Made by a program: the position numbers and the translations under genes | Assembly: GCA_026004775.1 (NCBI GenBank) | Contig: BPJU01000019.1 | Span: forward strand, 1-64,000 | Direction: 5' to 3' | Source of the DNA: Pirellulaceae bacterium | GTDB lineage: Bacteria > Planctomycetota > Planctomycetia > Pirellulales > Pirellulaceae | DNA length: 64,000 bases | Notes under the pieces: model-generated | What the model was told of the DNA's origin: nothing | Database searches by the model: none | What the model saw: the letters and a program-made list of their open reading frames with translations, nothing else | Shown: piece by piece, positions 1 through 8,549 of the stretch | Layout of the letters: each line of letters begins with the position of its first letter | Position numbering within the stretch: position 1 is the first letter of the stretch

Positions 1-230
1 TCGTCAGTGGGGAAGACTAATATGTGGCTGAGGTTGTTTACAGCGAGGACATGCTGAGCCTACTAATGATACTCTACGGTGTTACGAGTTGAGGTGGTTT
101 CGGTGTGCGACAAAAAAGGGAGCGGAAAGAATGTGGTAAAAGGTTGGTGCGCAAGATATGGTAGGATTGGACGATTGCAGGTTGCGCAATGTTTACCATT
201 ATCCTGGGTCTTTTGCAAAGGCTAGCAACC

Positions 231-1355
231 ATGGGCTGTTCCCGCATGTTTCTTATCATGTATAGCTTTTTCGCTGCCGTCTCTCCTTTGGTGGTGGTGC
301 AAGGATGGTGTGCCGAAGGTGCTCGGACTGTTCAAGATAAATGGAGCACAGTAGACGCAGTTTATGGTTCTGGGATGCGTGCGCGGGGGCACGTGTTAGA
401 AACATCGGACAGTCTTGTTGGTGGACAGAGCGAGTACCGGTGGCGCTATACGTGGTTTCAAGGAAGGCACGTCATTGACAGGTATGGAATCGGCCCACCG
501 AAATTCGACCAGAGATATGCCAAAAAAGCCGACCTAGGTGTTCTTATGGAAATTGGCACGTCTACGCGATCGGTCGCGCTTTTTGACGATGACATGGTAG
601 GGTCGGTGGAATTTCCTGTAGGGAGAAAGATTGATTCTGTCAACAAGATATTAAAAGAAGAGCCCATCATGACATATATAGAGCTGTATCCTGCCGGCAG
701 TAACTTTGTATTGCTATACTATGTTCCCTTTTTGCTTACCACTGGCCGGGGGTTTAGTGTGTTTGTAGACGTTTTTGAGGAAGTTAGCGCTGCGCCAGAG
801 GGCAAGGGTATCATGGTGAAGGGGGCAGGTCGGTTTTCGGACAAGGACGTGACCGGGCGTTGGGAACTGGTTCTTGACCCGCAATCCGCATACATGGTGC
901 GTAAGGCTGAGTTCCATAATCCACATTTCAAAAAGCCGTTTGTAGTCATGGAAAACTTCGAGGTCCAGCGAAGCGGCGATTGTTTTTATCCTCGGCGCGG
1001 CAAATTTGTTGTTGGTGGTGATCACGTGTGGGAGGTGTGGTATGAGGAGGTGGCTCTGGAAAAGGATGAGCCGTTATATCAGGAGGTGCGAGGTTATTTG
1101 ACCGGCAAAGTTCCGAATTCACTGGTTCAGGATACGCGAACTGGAGAAATATTCACTGTTTCGGAAGAGGGGAAGATAAGGGGGCGAGGAGCACCTACGG
1201 GCGAGTCACCGGGTCGCCCGTTGCGTCGCGCTTTTGGGTATGTGTTGGTGTTGGTGGTGAATTTGGCGATTATTATCGGCTTGCTGCTTGCGGTGATCCC
1301 CTGGTGGCGAAGAAGACAGGGCAGAGGGACAGGAAGGAAAGAAGCTGGTCGGTAA
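231..1355 (+). CDS. Exported, membrane-anchored LolA-like hypothetical protein
   Basis: No confident family assignment. The ATG at 231 has an AAAGG motif at suitable spacing and gives a clear signal peptide (hydrophobic stretch ending near WCAEGA). An in-frame ATG at 189 would add 14 residues. The body is beta-rich and its layout (WRYTWFQGRHVIDRYG, later a block comparing stored state with a measured value) resembles the outer-membrane lipoprotein-sorting (LolA/LolB-like) fold common in planctomycete exported proteins. A single C-terminal transmembrane helix (VLVLVVNLAIIIGLLLAVIP) is followed by a basic tail, so most of the protein lies outside the cytoplasm. It heads a plus-strand cluster with a Cys-rich mini-protein, a similar 460-residue protein, a C39-like peptidase and a DUF1573 protein. 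The LolA-like reading is an inference. Confidence 0.7.
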   Translation: MGCSRMFLIMYSFFAAVSPLVVVQGWCAEGARTVQDKWSTVDAVYGSGMRARGHVLETSDSLVGGQSEYRWRYTWFQGRHVIDRYGIGPPKFDQRYAKKADLGVLMEIGTSTRSVALFDDDMVGSVEFPVGRKIDSVNKILKEEPIMTYIELYPAGSNFVLLYYVPFLLTTGRGFSVFVDVFEEVSAAPEGKGIMVKGAGRFSDKDVTGRWELVLDPQSAYMVRKAEFHNPHFKKPFVVMENFEVQRSGDCFYPRRGKFVVGGDHVWEVWYEEVALEKDEPLYQEVRGYLTGKVPNSLVQDTRTGEIFTVSEEGKIRGRGAPTGESPGRPLRRAFGYVLVLVVNLAIIIGLLLAVIPWWRRRQGRGTGRKEAGR

Positions 1356-1497
1356 GGGGAAATAGAAATGGAGGGGCGGGAGGGGCGGCGCAGGCGGCCG
1401 CAGCGGCGAGGCGACGGGGCAGGCGCTGGGCTATGGGCCTAAGTATGTCTTGCGGCGGTGCGCATCGCGGTGCCGGGCAAAATCGAGGCTGTGGGGA

Positions 1498-1610
1498 TGA
1501 CCGGCCAAAGGGCTCCACGGGTGCAACCTACGCGAACGGCGGTGGTAGGCGACAGCGACCACTAAGCTCCAAGTCGCCGCACGCCGCAAAAGGGAAAGGG
1601 CGTTCGTTGC
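1498..1610. repeat. Dispersed ~110-bp repeat, copy 1
   Basis: This stretch is clearly similar to 7440-7550. Both begin TGACCGG, share CAAAGGGCT and CAGCGACC, and end in the identical block ACGCCGCAAAAGGGAAAGGG followed by CG. Differences are scattered substitutions and one- or two-base indels. It lies between genes and shows no coding sign. Confidence 0.75.
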
Positions 1611-1840
1611 ATCTTTTGTACGAACTGCCCGCACCCACTTTCGCAGAGGCTCGGGTGACGTAGCACATGAACGAATAACGCCCAGCCGGTTGGGCTGGAA
1701 TAGGTTGGCCGAACAGCGGCGAAGCCGGCTTGGAGATTTTTGCAAAAATTTTTGCTGGGGTATTGACAGCCTTTGGTTTTTTGGTATCGACGACGTTGGG
1801 TGTGGTGAGATTGCAGTGAAAAACGGGCAGGCAGGGGTAG

Positions 1841-1917
1841 TCACTGCTCACTGCTCACTGCTCACTGCTCACTGCTCACTGCTCACTGCTCACTGCTCAC
1901 TGCTCACTGCTCACTGC
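1841..1917. repeat. Perfect tandem heptamer array, 11 x TCACTGC
   Basis: Eleven exact head-to-tail copies of TCACTGC with no variant unit, 47 bp upstream of the Cys-rich gene start. There are no spacers, so it is a microsatellite-type array, not a CRISPR. Seven is not a multiple of three, so length changes would not preserve a frame; being non-coding, changes would alter promoter spacing instead. Confidence 0.95.
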
Positions 1918-1963
1918 ACGGGTGAGGTACAGTTTAGGGGGGCTCGTTGAAGGGAGCTGAAGC

Positions 1964-2392
1964 ATGTCAGCGCGGATCTCAGTAGGTTTATTGCTCGGTG
2001 TCGCAGCACTGTTGGCGGGGATGGGACTTGTCATCGCAGGGTTCGCTACGTCGGTCGACTCCAAGTGGCAGGAATCAGCGCTCGCTGCCGGAATTTTTCA
2101 GAGGTGTCCCGACGATCCGAATTCAGTTTGTCCGGCTTGCGTCCCTTATGCTTCTTGCACACTAACTGCGGGGGGGTTCTGTAAAGGCATGGGTGGTGCG
2201 GATGGTTGCCGGTACGATTGGCAAAGACGTAGGTGTGAGTGGGCTTTTTACTGGTGGTGCAGTAACAACGTGCTGACCTGCGGGCAGCCGATGACTCCCA
2301 GTTGCAACCGAGTTTATGAGGGCGATATCGTCGTTGGCTGTCAGGTGGGGCCTTGTGTCCCGGGCGGGAATGCTGACTGTTGGGGGTGTTAG
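1964..2392 (+). CDS. Small secreted cysteine-rich protein (14 Cys)
   Basis: Unknown family. The ATG follows an AGGGAG ribosome binding site at about 7 bp. Residues 5-28 form a hydrophobic segment (VGLLLGVAALLAGMGLVIAGF) that would act as signal peptide or anchor. The rest is compact and has 14 cysteines, an even number that could form seven disulfides, plus many Gly, Trp and Asn; it ends GGNADCWGC. Two GG pairs (TAGGF and PGGNA) are present but not in a classical leader. The gene lies immediately before a LolA-like protein and a C39-like peptidase, so it is the natural candidate cargo or substrate of that cluster. Function is inferred from position only. Confidence 0.7.
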   Translation: MSARISVGLLLGVAALLAGMGLVIAGFATSVDSKWQESALAAGIFQRCPDDPNSVCPACVPYASCTLTAGGFCKGMGGADGCRYDWQRRRCEWAFYWWCSNNVLTCGQPMTPSCNRVYEGDIVVGCQVGPCVPGGNADCWGC

Positions 2393-2445
2393 CAGTATTG
2401 AATTGGGCGTTTGGGGGGCGGTAGCGCCATTGGGGAGAAACCGGA

Positions 2446-3828
2446 ATGCGCTGCTGTATTGTCTGTGCTGTTTTGGCTTGCGTTGTTGCCCTTGTCTCAC
2501 GTCCGCTTTGGTCGCAAGCGACTGTGGACGATCTTGTGGCTGGATACCAAACAAACGCGGCCAAGTTTCGGACATTGCGGGTCCTTTGGGAGCGAAAGTT
2601 TGAGGAAACGCCGGCCGTAAAGGCTCGGGCATTGACCGACGCGGGACGGTTGGAGGGGTTGGCAGGCTCTGCGAAATCGCTGGACGAGAAGAGACAATTT
2701 GAGGAGCAAGCCGCGGCACTGCGCGCTCAGGCGGCGCGGCCTCTGCGGAAGGAGACTTGGGTCCAGGAGTATTGGACGGACCGCAATCGCTTTCAGGTAC
2801 GGCTGCCGCGGCCAGACCTGCCGCCCGACACGGCTTCGCAACTGTCTTTCCCGGATGATGTGCCAGTCGGCGACGCGTTGGCGACAGTTTTCAAGCAATA
2901 CGAGATCGCCTCAGTCTTACCGTCGAGTAGTGGCCATTTGGTGCGATTGTGGTATGGTGCCGACGAGCGTGGGACTCTTCGGGCATCAATTCGTAAAGGG
3001 GACGGTTATCCGACTGAGTTTATGGTGCCGCCATTGGGGATACCGAACGGTGTTTGGGATTGGGCTTCCCCTGTTGATCGCCGCGACGAATCTCATCTCC
3101 ATTGGTTTGATCTTTTTTTTCTGGTTTCGGCGGCAGAGCTTCGTCTTGTCGGACGTGAGACTGTTAATGGTCGTTCGGTATATGTGATCGAGTATGTGTC
3201 AAAGAGCGCAAATCTGCGCGATCTTAAAACATCGGATGGCAAAACGGTTGAGCCGGCGACGGTGCAACGTGCCTACATTGACCCAAGTCAAGGGTGTTTA
3301 CCCTTGCGACTGGAAGCAGGAGGAAGAATATACGTCGACGGTCAGCCGCTTCGTCCACATAATTTTCAACCAAGTGTGGTAGTGGAAGTGTCTCGGATAG
3401 AGTCTGTCCAGGGCGCTGGCTTTTATCCGATGGCAGGTGTGGTAACTCAATACACTCTCGACCCCGAGTATCCCTCGCGTAGTATATACGAGGCCTTGGA
3501 AGATATGTTATCCAAGGAGTGGGTGCCGAAAAAGCTAGTTGTAAGTTCGACAATTCGATGGGAAGTGCGCCGGCTGGATGCTAACCTGCCCATGCCGGAG
3601 GAACTTTTCAGCTTGGAGTTCCCGAAGAACACGCACTACTTTGACGCTGTCGAGAATCGAACGGGTGTCGTAGGGCTGACTGATGAGGAGGTAAAGCGGT
3701 TAGCTGGGGAGCAACCCGGCCAGCGGCTTGCGCCGGGGCGAAAGTGGTTTGTTGCCGGTTTAGCTACGGTGGCCTTCGTCGGTGCGGCGGTGGTATTTCT
3801 TCTTTGGAAAAGGGCGAGGAAGCGGTGA
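2446..3828 (+). CDS. Exported LolA-like protein with C-terminal membrane anchor
   Basis: A 460-residue protein starting at ATG 2446 behind GGGGAGA. It has an N-terminal signal peptide (CCIVCAVLACVVALVSRPLWS), a Lys/Glu/Ala-rich helical stretch (about residues 25-105), then a long beta-rich domain containing QRAYIDPSQGCLPLRLE and FYPMAGVVTQYTLD, which resembles LolA-type folds. A C-terminal helix (FVAGLATVAFVGAAVVFLLW) and a KRARKR tail anchor it. The architecture matches the protein at 231-1355, so the two are probably paralogues or partners. Its stop codon overlaps the GTG start of the downstream peptidase gene (GTGA), which implies translational coupling. Substrate unknown. Confidence 0.72.
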   Translation: MRCCIVCAVLACVVALVSRPLWSQATVDDLVAGYQTNAAKFRTLRVLWERKFEETPAVKARALTDAGRLEGLAGSAKSLDEKRQFEEQAAALRAQAARPLRKETWVQEYWTDRNRFQVRLPRPDLPPDTASQLSFPDDVPVGDALATVFKQYEIASVLPSSSGHLVRLWYGADERGTLRASIRKGDGYPTEFMVPPLGIPNGVWDWASPVDRRDESHLHWFDLFFLVSAAELRLVGRETVNGRSVYVIEYVSKSANLRDLKTSDGKTVEPATVQRAYIDPSQGCLPLRLEAGGRIYVDGQPLRPHNFQPSVVVEVSRIESVQGAGFYPMAGVVTQYTLDPEYPSRSIYEALEDMLSKEWVPKKLVVSSTIRWEVRRLDANLPMPEELFSLEFPKNTHYFDAVENRTGVVGLTDEEVKRLAGEQPGQRLAPGRKWFVAGLATVAFVGAAVVFLLWKRARKR

Positions 3829-4427
3829 CAGTTGCTGTCCTGGTTCTGCTACCGTTGATTGACACAGACTTCAGCCAAGTAAGTAGCCGATATGGCCCAT
3901 CTGGTGACCTTTGTTGTGTCGCTTGTGCCAAGAGTTTACTGGAGTTCTACGGAAAAAAGGTATCGGTCGAGGAGGTGCGCCGCGAGCTTGATCGATGTGC
4001 GGCTGCGAGGGCGCCGTATCCCAGCCTGGCCGATATATGCTGCTGCATGAAGGCGTTCGGAATGAAAACGCGGGTGGTGAAAGTGCCCCGCTGGAGTATC
4101 TCGTTGATGAACAGGCCCGCTATCCTTTACCTTCGTCCTGAACGTGTGAGAAATCTCGGTGTGGGGCATGTCATATTGCTTCGTGAGGTATACGGTGACT
4201 GTGCGGAGATCGTTGAGTTTTCCGGCGGTCTAGGTGTAAAAAGGATTCCGTTAGAGCAGTTGTTTCGATACTGGGACGGTGAGGCAATCGTTGTAGGTTT
4301 TGCTACGGGATGGTATGTTGCCGGCTTGTTGTTGATGGCGGGTGGGTTGGCCGGAGTAGGCTGGACTTTCTGTCGAGCAAGGGCAAAAAAGGCTTCCGGC
4401 AATGTGGTTATTGAGCGGCTCCCGTAA
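3825..4427 (+). CDS. C39-like cysteine peptidase domain protein, membrane-anchored
   Basis: The start is set at GTG 3825, overlapping the upstream stop, because the upstream extension to 3744 lies wholly inside the previous gene. The 200-residue product matches the peptidase C39 layout: GDLCCVACAKSLLEFYGKKV aligns with the catalytic-Cys helix, SLADICCCMKAFGMKTRVVK with the second subdomain, PAILYL with the strand before the His, and GHVILL supplies the His. The usual Gln upstream of the Cys is not seen and the usual Asp-Pro appears as EFSGG, so activity is uncertain. There is no ABC-transporter or membrane domain as in bacteriocin exporters; instead a C-terminal helix (VAGLLLMAGGLAGVGWTF) anchors it. 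C39 enzymes usually cut leader peptides, so it may process the Cys-rich protein or a neighbour. Confidence 0.75.
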   Translation: MTVAVLVLLPLIDTDFSQVSSRYGPSGDLCCVACAKSLLEFYGKKVSVEEVRRELDRCAAARAPYPSLADICCCMKAFGMKTRVVKVPRWSISLMNRPAILYLRPERVRNLGVGHVILLREVYGDCAEIVEFSGGLGVKRIPLEQLFRYWDGEAIVVGFATGWYVAGLLLMAGGLAGVGWTFCRARAKKASGNVVIERLP

Positions 4428-5508
4428 CCGGTGGTTAATAGTCTGCGGATTGGTATTGATTTTCGCAGGGGCACTGCTGTGCGTCCGGCTCGTACGTGGT
4501 TCGCGGCCGCGGCTCGCCGTCGATCAACCAGTGGTACACCTGGGAGTGTTGCGAGCGGACCAGCAACGCTTTGTGCGTTATCGATTCCCGTTCGAGGTTG
4601 AAGGCAAGGAGGCTTTGCGCATTACAAGGATTGTGACTTCTTGCAATTGCTTGTCGTCGGATACGAGCGTAACTGATCGAATTTTGCCACCTGGGTATCG
4701 TGGCGAAATTGAAATTCGGGCTGACCTGTACGAAAGGGTGGGCGCGTGGCAGGCGGAGTGTGTGGTGGAAACTGAACCACCGTGCTCGCCGCCCGTGGTG
4801 TTACGCTTATCGGCGGTAGTGATCCAACCGCCTGAGCCGATACCTGCTCGCCTCGAAATTGAAGCGGTAGAAGGTTCCCTCCCGGAATTTCCCCTAGTGG
4901 TACGGTGGCTTCGCGAGGCGTCTTGGAAGCCATTGGCGCTGGATCTTGAACGGTCGCAGTTTGGCGGTCTGGATTTTCTTTACGTGGAGCAGCGCTCTGA
5001 GCCGAGAGGCCCGTTGGGGCCAAGCGAGCGCTTGGAAATGGATGTTTTGCGAATTGGCTTGAAAAGTTCCCGTCGTTTTCCTTCGGGCATCCATCCTTTT
5101 GAAGTGCAGTTGGCGTGGGAAAACGATTTGTCGAAGACAACGGTACCGATACAGTTGCGAATCGTTCCAGGTGTGGCGCTTACCCCGGCGCATCTCTTTG
5201 CGGGCGAATTATTGCCGGGAGAGCTTTGCGAACTGGAAACGCGGCTTCAGATTTATGATCGACAGCAGCAAGCGGAAGTGGTTGGACTGGAGTGTGATTT
5301 GTCATTTGCGGAAACCTCCTATGTAAAAGACGGTCACCGCATTGTTATACATCTTGTGGCGCCCAATTCTGTTGGCCGGTTTCAGGGAACGGTGTGCGTG
5401 CGGTTAGGCGGGGCCCGGCCGCCGCTCTGCTGCACGGTAAGCGGTGTGGTGGTAGAAAAAAAAGGCCACGGTGGAGAATCGGTGGTGCCTTCGGCTGGCT
5501 TGCCGTAA
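4402..5508 (+). CDS. DUF1573 domain membrane protein
   Basis: A 368-residue protein whose ATG at 4402 lies inside the end of the peptidase gene (26-bp overlap). One N-terminal transmembrane helix (residues 11-30) is followed by a beta-sandwich with the DUF1573 signature: TRIVTSCNCLSSDTSV (Cys81 and Cys83), then LPPGYRGEIEIRADLYERVG. A second repeat of similar sandwich type fills the C-terminal half (AHLFAGELLPGELCELETRL). DUF1573 proteins are exported proteins of unknown role, abundant in planctomycetes and Bacteroidetes. Coupling to a C39-like peptidase and a Cys-rich protein suggests a shared export or maturation job; that is inference. Confidence 0.8.
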   Translation: MWLLSGSRNRWLIVCGLVLIFAGALLCVRLVRGSRPRLAVDQPVVHLGVLRADQQRFVRYRFPFEVEGKEALRITRIVTSCNCLSSDTSVTDRILPPGYRGEIEIRADLYERVGAWQAECVVETEPPCSPPVVLRLSAVVIQPPEPIPARLEIEAVEGSLPEFPLVVRWLREASWKPLALDLERSQFGGLDFLYVEQRSEPRGPLGPSERLEMDVLRIGLKSSRRFPSGIHPFEVQLAWENDLSKTTVPIQLRIVPGVALTPAHLFAGELLPGELCELETRLQIYDRQQQAEVVGLECDLSFAETSYVKDGHRIVIHLVAPNSVGRFQGTVCVRLGGARPPLCCTVSGVVVEKKGHGGESVVPSAGLP

Positions 5509-5641
5509 GACTCGCGCCTGGCCTGATGCGTGAGGGGCAACGAAGTAGTTATTTGCAAAAGAACATAGTGCCGTCGAGCAGGCTGGTCGGGGCGGGTTGC
5601 CTGCCGGCGAAGCAAACCTGTCGGGAAAGGAGCGAAGATTC

Positions 5642-7495
5642 GTGCGATGGCCGTGCCGCCGAATTTCGTTGCGCCGCATCGTGTGGGCGGTGCTTTCTTT
5701 GCACGGCCTGCTGTTGGCCTATGGCGCGTACGTACATAGCCCGGCTTTTGATGAAGTCGGTCATATGGTGGCGGGTTTGAGCCACTGGCAGACAGGCAAT
5801 CTGCAGCTGTATTGCGTTAACCCGCCGCTTGTGCGGTTGCTGGCAACACTGCCCGTTCTTGTGGATCCGCCTTTCGTCGATTGGCAGCAGGTTCGAGTTG
5901 GTCCGTTCGAGCGCCCCGAATTCTCGATTGGTCCGAAGGTTCTTTGCAGTCAGCCCTGGCAGCAGACTCGCCGCCAGTTCGCGTGGGCGCGGTGGGCCTG
6001 CATTCCGTTCAGCCTGCTTGCCGGTTGGGTGATCTATTACTGGTCGAAGCAACTTTTTGGTATCGCCCCAGCGTGCTTGGCCCTTGGTTTGTGGTGTTTT
6101 TGCCCACTGGTGCTGGGGCATGCCCAAATGATTACACCCGATACTGGGGCTGCTGCACTTGGCTTGGCAGCGCATTACCTGTTCTGGAAATGGCTGCAAA
6201 ACCCTGGCTGGGGGCTCGCTGTGCTATGTGGGATCCTGTTGGGCCTGGCCGAACTGACAAAATTCACCTGGGTTATTCTGCCGTTTGTCTGGTTGGGTGT
6301 GTGGATCGTCCTGCACGTGGTCGGTGCGGCAACGGGAAGTCGCACCAGGCAGTTGGTCCAATTGCTGTTGATCGGCCTGATCGGCTTGTGGGTGATCAAT
6401 GCCGGATACGGTTATGCGGGTACATTGCAGCCCTTGGGCAAATACAGGTTCGTAAGCCAGGCATTGGGCGGCCGATACCTAGCCGAATCGAATCCGCCCA
6501 CGGGTAATCGATTTCTGGGATCCTGGTTGGCTTATGTGCCGGTTCCGGTGCCCGAACAGTATTTGCTCGGCATTGACCGGCAGAAACGCGATTTTGAAGG
6601 CGGCATGTGGTCGTATCTTGGCGGCGAATGGCGTCTGCGTGGCTGGTGGTACTATTATGTATACGGTCTGTTGGTGAAGTTGCCCCTGGGCACCTGGCTC
6701 GTTTGGGCTCTTGCTGTTGTCTTAACGGTAGTTACCGGCTCACAAGCGACTCGTTGGCGCGACGAATTTATACTATTAGCTCCGGCCATCGCGGTGATAG
6801 TTTTTGTCAGTTCTCAGACGGGCTTCAACCACCATTTGCGGTACGTACTTCCGGCACTTCCTTTTCTGTATATCTGGGCAAGCAAGTGCGGCCAAGTTCT
6901 GCACCTCAAAATGCACAGATTTGCAAACCGACTCGGGGCTGCTGCCGTCGTGGGCGCGATTGCCTTCGCAATAGTAAGCAGCCTGGCGGTGTATCCGCAC
7001 AGTCTTTCTTATTTCCATGAGTTGTCGGGAGGTCCCACGCGCGGGCACGCCCACCTGGTCGACAGTAATATCGACTGGGGACAAGATCTGTGGTACCTGA
7101 AGCACTGGTGCCAGCGGCACCCGGAAGCGACGCCGATACATATTGCTTACTGGAATGTCTACCCTGCGACCGTGGCGGACCTGGTGGAAAGAACGCCACC
7201 ATCAGGTCCGCAGTTTTTTGGCAAGTCAGTTCCCTTTGCGGCTATGGTGGGCCCCCTGCCCGGCTGGTTTGCTGTCAGTGTCAACCACCTGCGGGCTTAC
7301 GATCGGCGGTATGAGTACTTCTTGCATTTTGAGCCAGCTGCCCGTGCCGGCTATTCCATTTACATTTATCATTTGGAGACACACGACGTAAACCGGGTGC
7401 GCAAACAATTGGGGCTGCCCGAAATTGATTCTGTCAACGTGACCGGTCAAAGGGCTTCACAGGTGCAAGGTACGCAGGCGGCGGGCGGTGGATGA
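5642..7495 (+). CDS. GT-C membrane glycosyltransferase (GT39/ArnT-like)
   Basis: A polytopic protein of about 617 residues. GTG 5642 is chosen because GGAAAGGAG lies about 8 bp upstream; an upstream TTG at 5597 is possible. The first extracytoplasmic loop has SPAFDEVGHMVAGLSHWQTG and NPPLVRL, the D-E signature of lipid-linked sugar transferases of the PMT/ArnT type. About a dozen hydrophobic segments follow, then a soluble C-terminal region (VDSNIDWGQDLWYLKHWC). It would transfer a sugar from a polyprenyl phosphate carrier to protein or glycan on the outer face of the membrane. The last ~18 residues are encoded inside a dispersed repeat (7440-7550), so the C-terminus may have been replaced by repeat insertion. 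A GT2 gene follows. Confidence 0.85.
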   Translation: MRWPCRRISLRRIVWAVLSLHGLLLAYGAYVHSPAFDEVGHMVAGLSHWQTGNLQLYCVNPPLVRLLATLPVLVDPPFVDWQQVRVGPFERPEFSIGPKVLCSQPWQQTRRQFAWARWACIPFSLLAGWVIYYWSKQLFGIAPACLALGLWCFCPLVLGHAQMITPDTGAAALGLAAHYLFWKWLQNPGWGLAVLCGILLGLAELTKFTWVILPFVWLGVWIVLHVVGAATGSRTRQLVQLLLIGLIGLWVINAGYGYAGTLQPLGKYRFVSQALGGRYLAESNPPTGNRFLGSWLAYVPVPVPEQYLLGIDRQKRDFEGGMWSYLGGEWRLRGWWYYYVYGLLVKLPLGTWLVWALAVVLTVVTGSQATRWRDEFILLAPAIAVIVFVSSQTGFNHHLRYVLPALPFLYIWASKCGQVLHLKMHRFANRLGAAAVVGAIAFAIVSSLAVYPHSLSYFHELSGGPTRGHAHLVDSNIDWGQDLWYLKHWCQRHPEATPIHIAYWNVYPATVADLVERTPPSGPQFFGKSVPFAAMVGPLPGWFAVSVNHLRAYDRRYEYFLHFEPAARAGYSIYIYHLETHDVNRVRKQLGLPEIDSVNVTGQRASQVQGTQAAGGG

Positions 7496-7550
7496 CAGCG
7501 ACCGCTGAGAGCCAGGCCGCAGCACGCCGCAAAAGGGAAAGGGCGTTGTT
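7440..7550. repeat. Dispersed ~110-bp repeat, copy 2
   Basis: Homologous to 1498-1610. It begins inside the 3' end of the GT-C gene, supplies its last codons and stop, and ends 23 bp before the GT2 start. The conserved core ACGCCGCAAAAGGGAAAGGG is identical in both copies. Confidence 0.75.
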
Positions 7551-7573
7551 TTGATCTTGCACGAGAGGGCAGT

Positions 7574-8407
7574 ATGTCGGCTTCTTGGCAAACACAGAGC
7601 CAAGCGAACTTTTTAGGGGAATCGCGACAGCAGGGCTGCCCGGTGCTGCTTTCGGTAGTGGTGCCCGTATACAACGAGGAACGCACGATCGGGGTATTGT
7701 TGGAGCGGGTAGTGGCAGTTGCCTTGCCTAAAGAGGTAATTGTGGTCGACGACGGATCGACCGACGGCACACCGGAAGTTCTGAACGCCTGGTCAAACCG
7801 TGCGGGCGTATTGGTGTTACGGCATCCTGCCAACCGAGGTAAAGGAGCGGCCATACGGACGGGGCTGGCACATGCTCGCGGCCGGTTTTTGTTGGTGCAA
7901 GATGCTGATTTGGAGTATAATCCGGAAGACTATCCGAGGCTGATCGAGCCGTTGTTAGCCGGGCGTGCCGATGTGGTGTACGGCTCGCGTCGTTTGCGGG
8001 CACCACCGCAGGCAACCGGGCAAGGAGCACCGGACATTCGGGCCGGTAATGTAGATCAAAGGGTGTGCGTGGCTTTTGGGGGGAGGTGGGCCAACCCGTT
8101 CTACCACGGAGTAACATTGCTGAACTGGATGGTGTGGGTGCTCTATGGGCTTCGCTTGAGCGACGAGGCGACATGTTACAAGGTGTTTCCCACGGACGTG
8201 TTGCGGAAGATGGATCTGGAATGTTCGGGATTCGAGTTTTGTCCGGAGGTGACGGCGAAGGCCGCGCGGATGCAGTTGAGGATCGTGGAGGTTCCGATCG
8301 AATACCATCCGCGCAGCCGCCGGGAGGGCAAAAAGATTCGCTGGAAAGATGGTTTGACGGCAATCCGGGTACTATGGAAATTTCGGCGGTGGCGCCCGGG
8401 GCAATAA
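7574..8407 (+). CDS. GT2 family glycosyltransferase, dolichyl-phosphate mannose synthase-like
   Basis: A 277-residue protein behind GAGAGGG. It has the GT-A fold signatures LSVVVPVYNEERTIGVLLER, EVIVVDDGSTDGT, HPANRGKGAAIRTGLAHARG and the metal-binding LVQDADLEYNPEDYP. This arrangement, with a short C-terminus and no membrane helices, is typical of polyprenyl-phosphate mannosyl/glucosyl transferases. Such an enzyme makes the lipid-linked sugar donor used by GT-C transferases, which fits the gene immediately upstream. The region YGSRRLRAPPQATGQGAP carries an insertion compared with minimal family members, and SGFEFCPEVTAKAARM closes the domain. Confidence 0.9.
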   Translation: MSASWQTQSQANFLGESRQQGCPVLLSVVVPVYNEERTIGVLLERVVAVALPKEVIVVDDGSTDGTPEVLNAWSNRAGVLVLRHPANRGKGAAIRTGLAHARGRFLLVQDADLEYNPEDYPRLIEPLLAGRADVVYGSRRLRAPPQATGQGAPDIRAGNVDQRVCVAFGGRWANPFYHGVTLLNWMVWVLYGLRLSDEATCYKVFPTDVLRKMDLECSGFEFCPEVTAKAARMQLRIVEVPIEYHPRSRREGKKIRWKDGLTAIRVLWKFRRWRPGQ

Positions 8408-8549
8408 CGGAAGTGTGGCAAGTTCGGCTCAATGACAGTTTCCGTGTTCTGGCTGGTCGTGTAAGTGCAAGCAGTTGCGAATAAACACGCGCTCTGGGAT
8501 GCTTCACATCCCGGGAGGAGTGCACCCGAACAAGCGGAGAGTTTTCACT

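Larger units (their letters stand above)
1356..1963. other. Gene-free stretch with two kinds of repeat
   Basis: A 608-bp gap. No supported gene: the open frames are Arg/Ala/Gly-rich with no ribosome binding site. It holds a dispersed repeat copy (1498-1610) and an 11-unit heptamer array (1841-1917) listed separately. The promoter for the Cys-rich gene at 1964 should lie here. Confidence 0.6.

Noticed and set aside
1304-1663. A 119-codon plus-strand frame after the first gene
   Set aside because: Overlaps the end of the previous gene, Arg/Gly/Ala-rich, and runs through the dispersed repeat copy.
1841-1917. Possible CRISPR-like array
   Set aside because: Heptamer units directly adjacent with no spacers and no cas genes in the window; it is a microsatellite.
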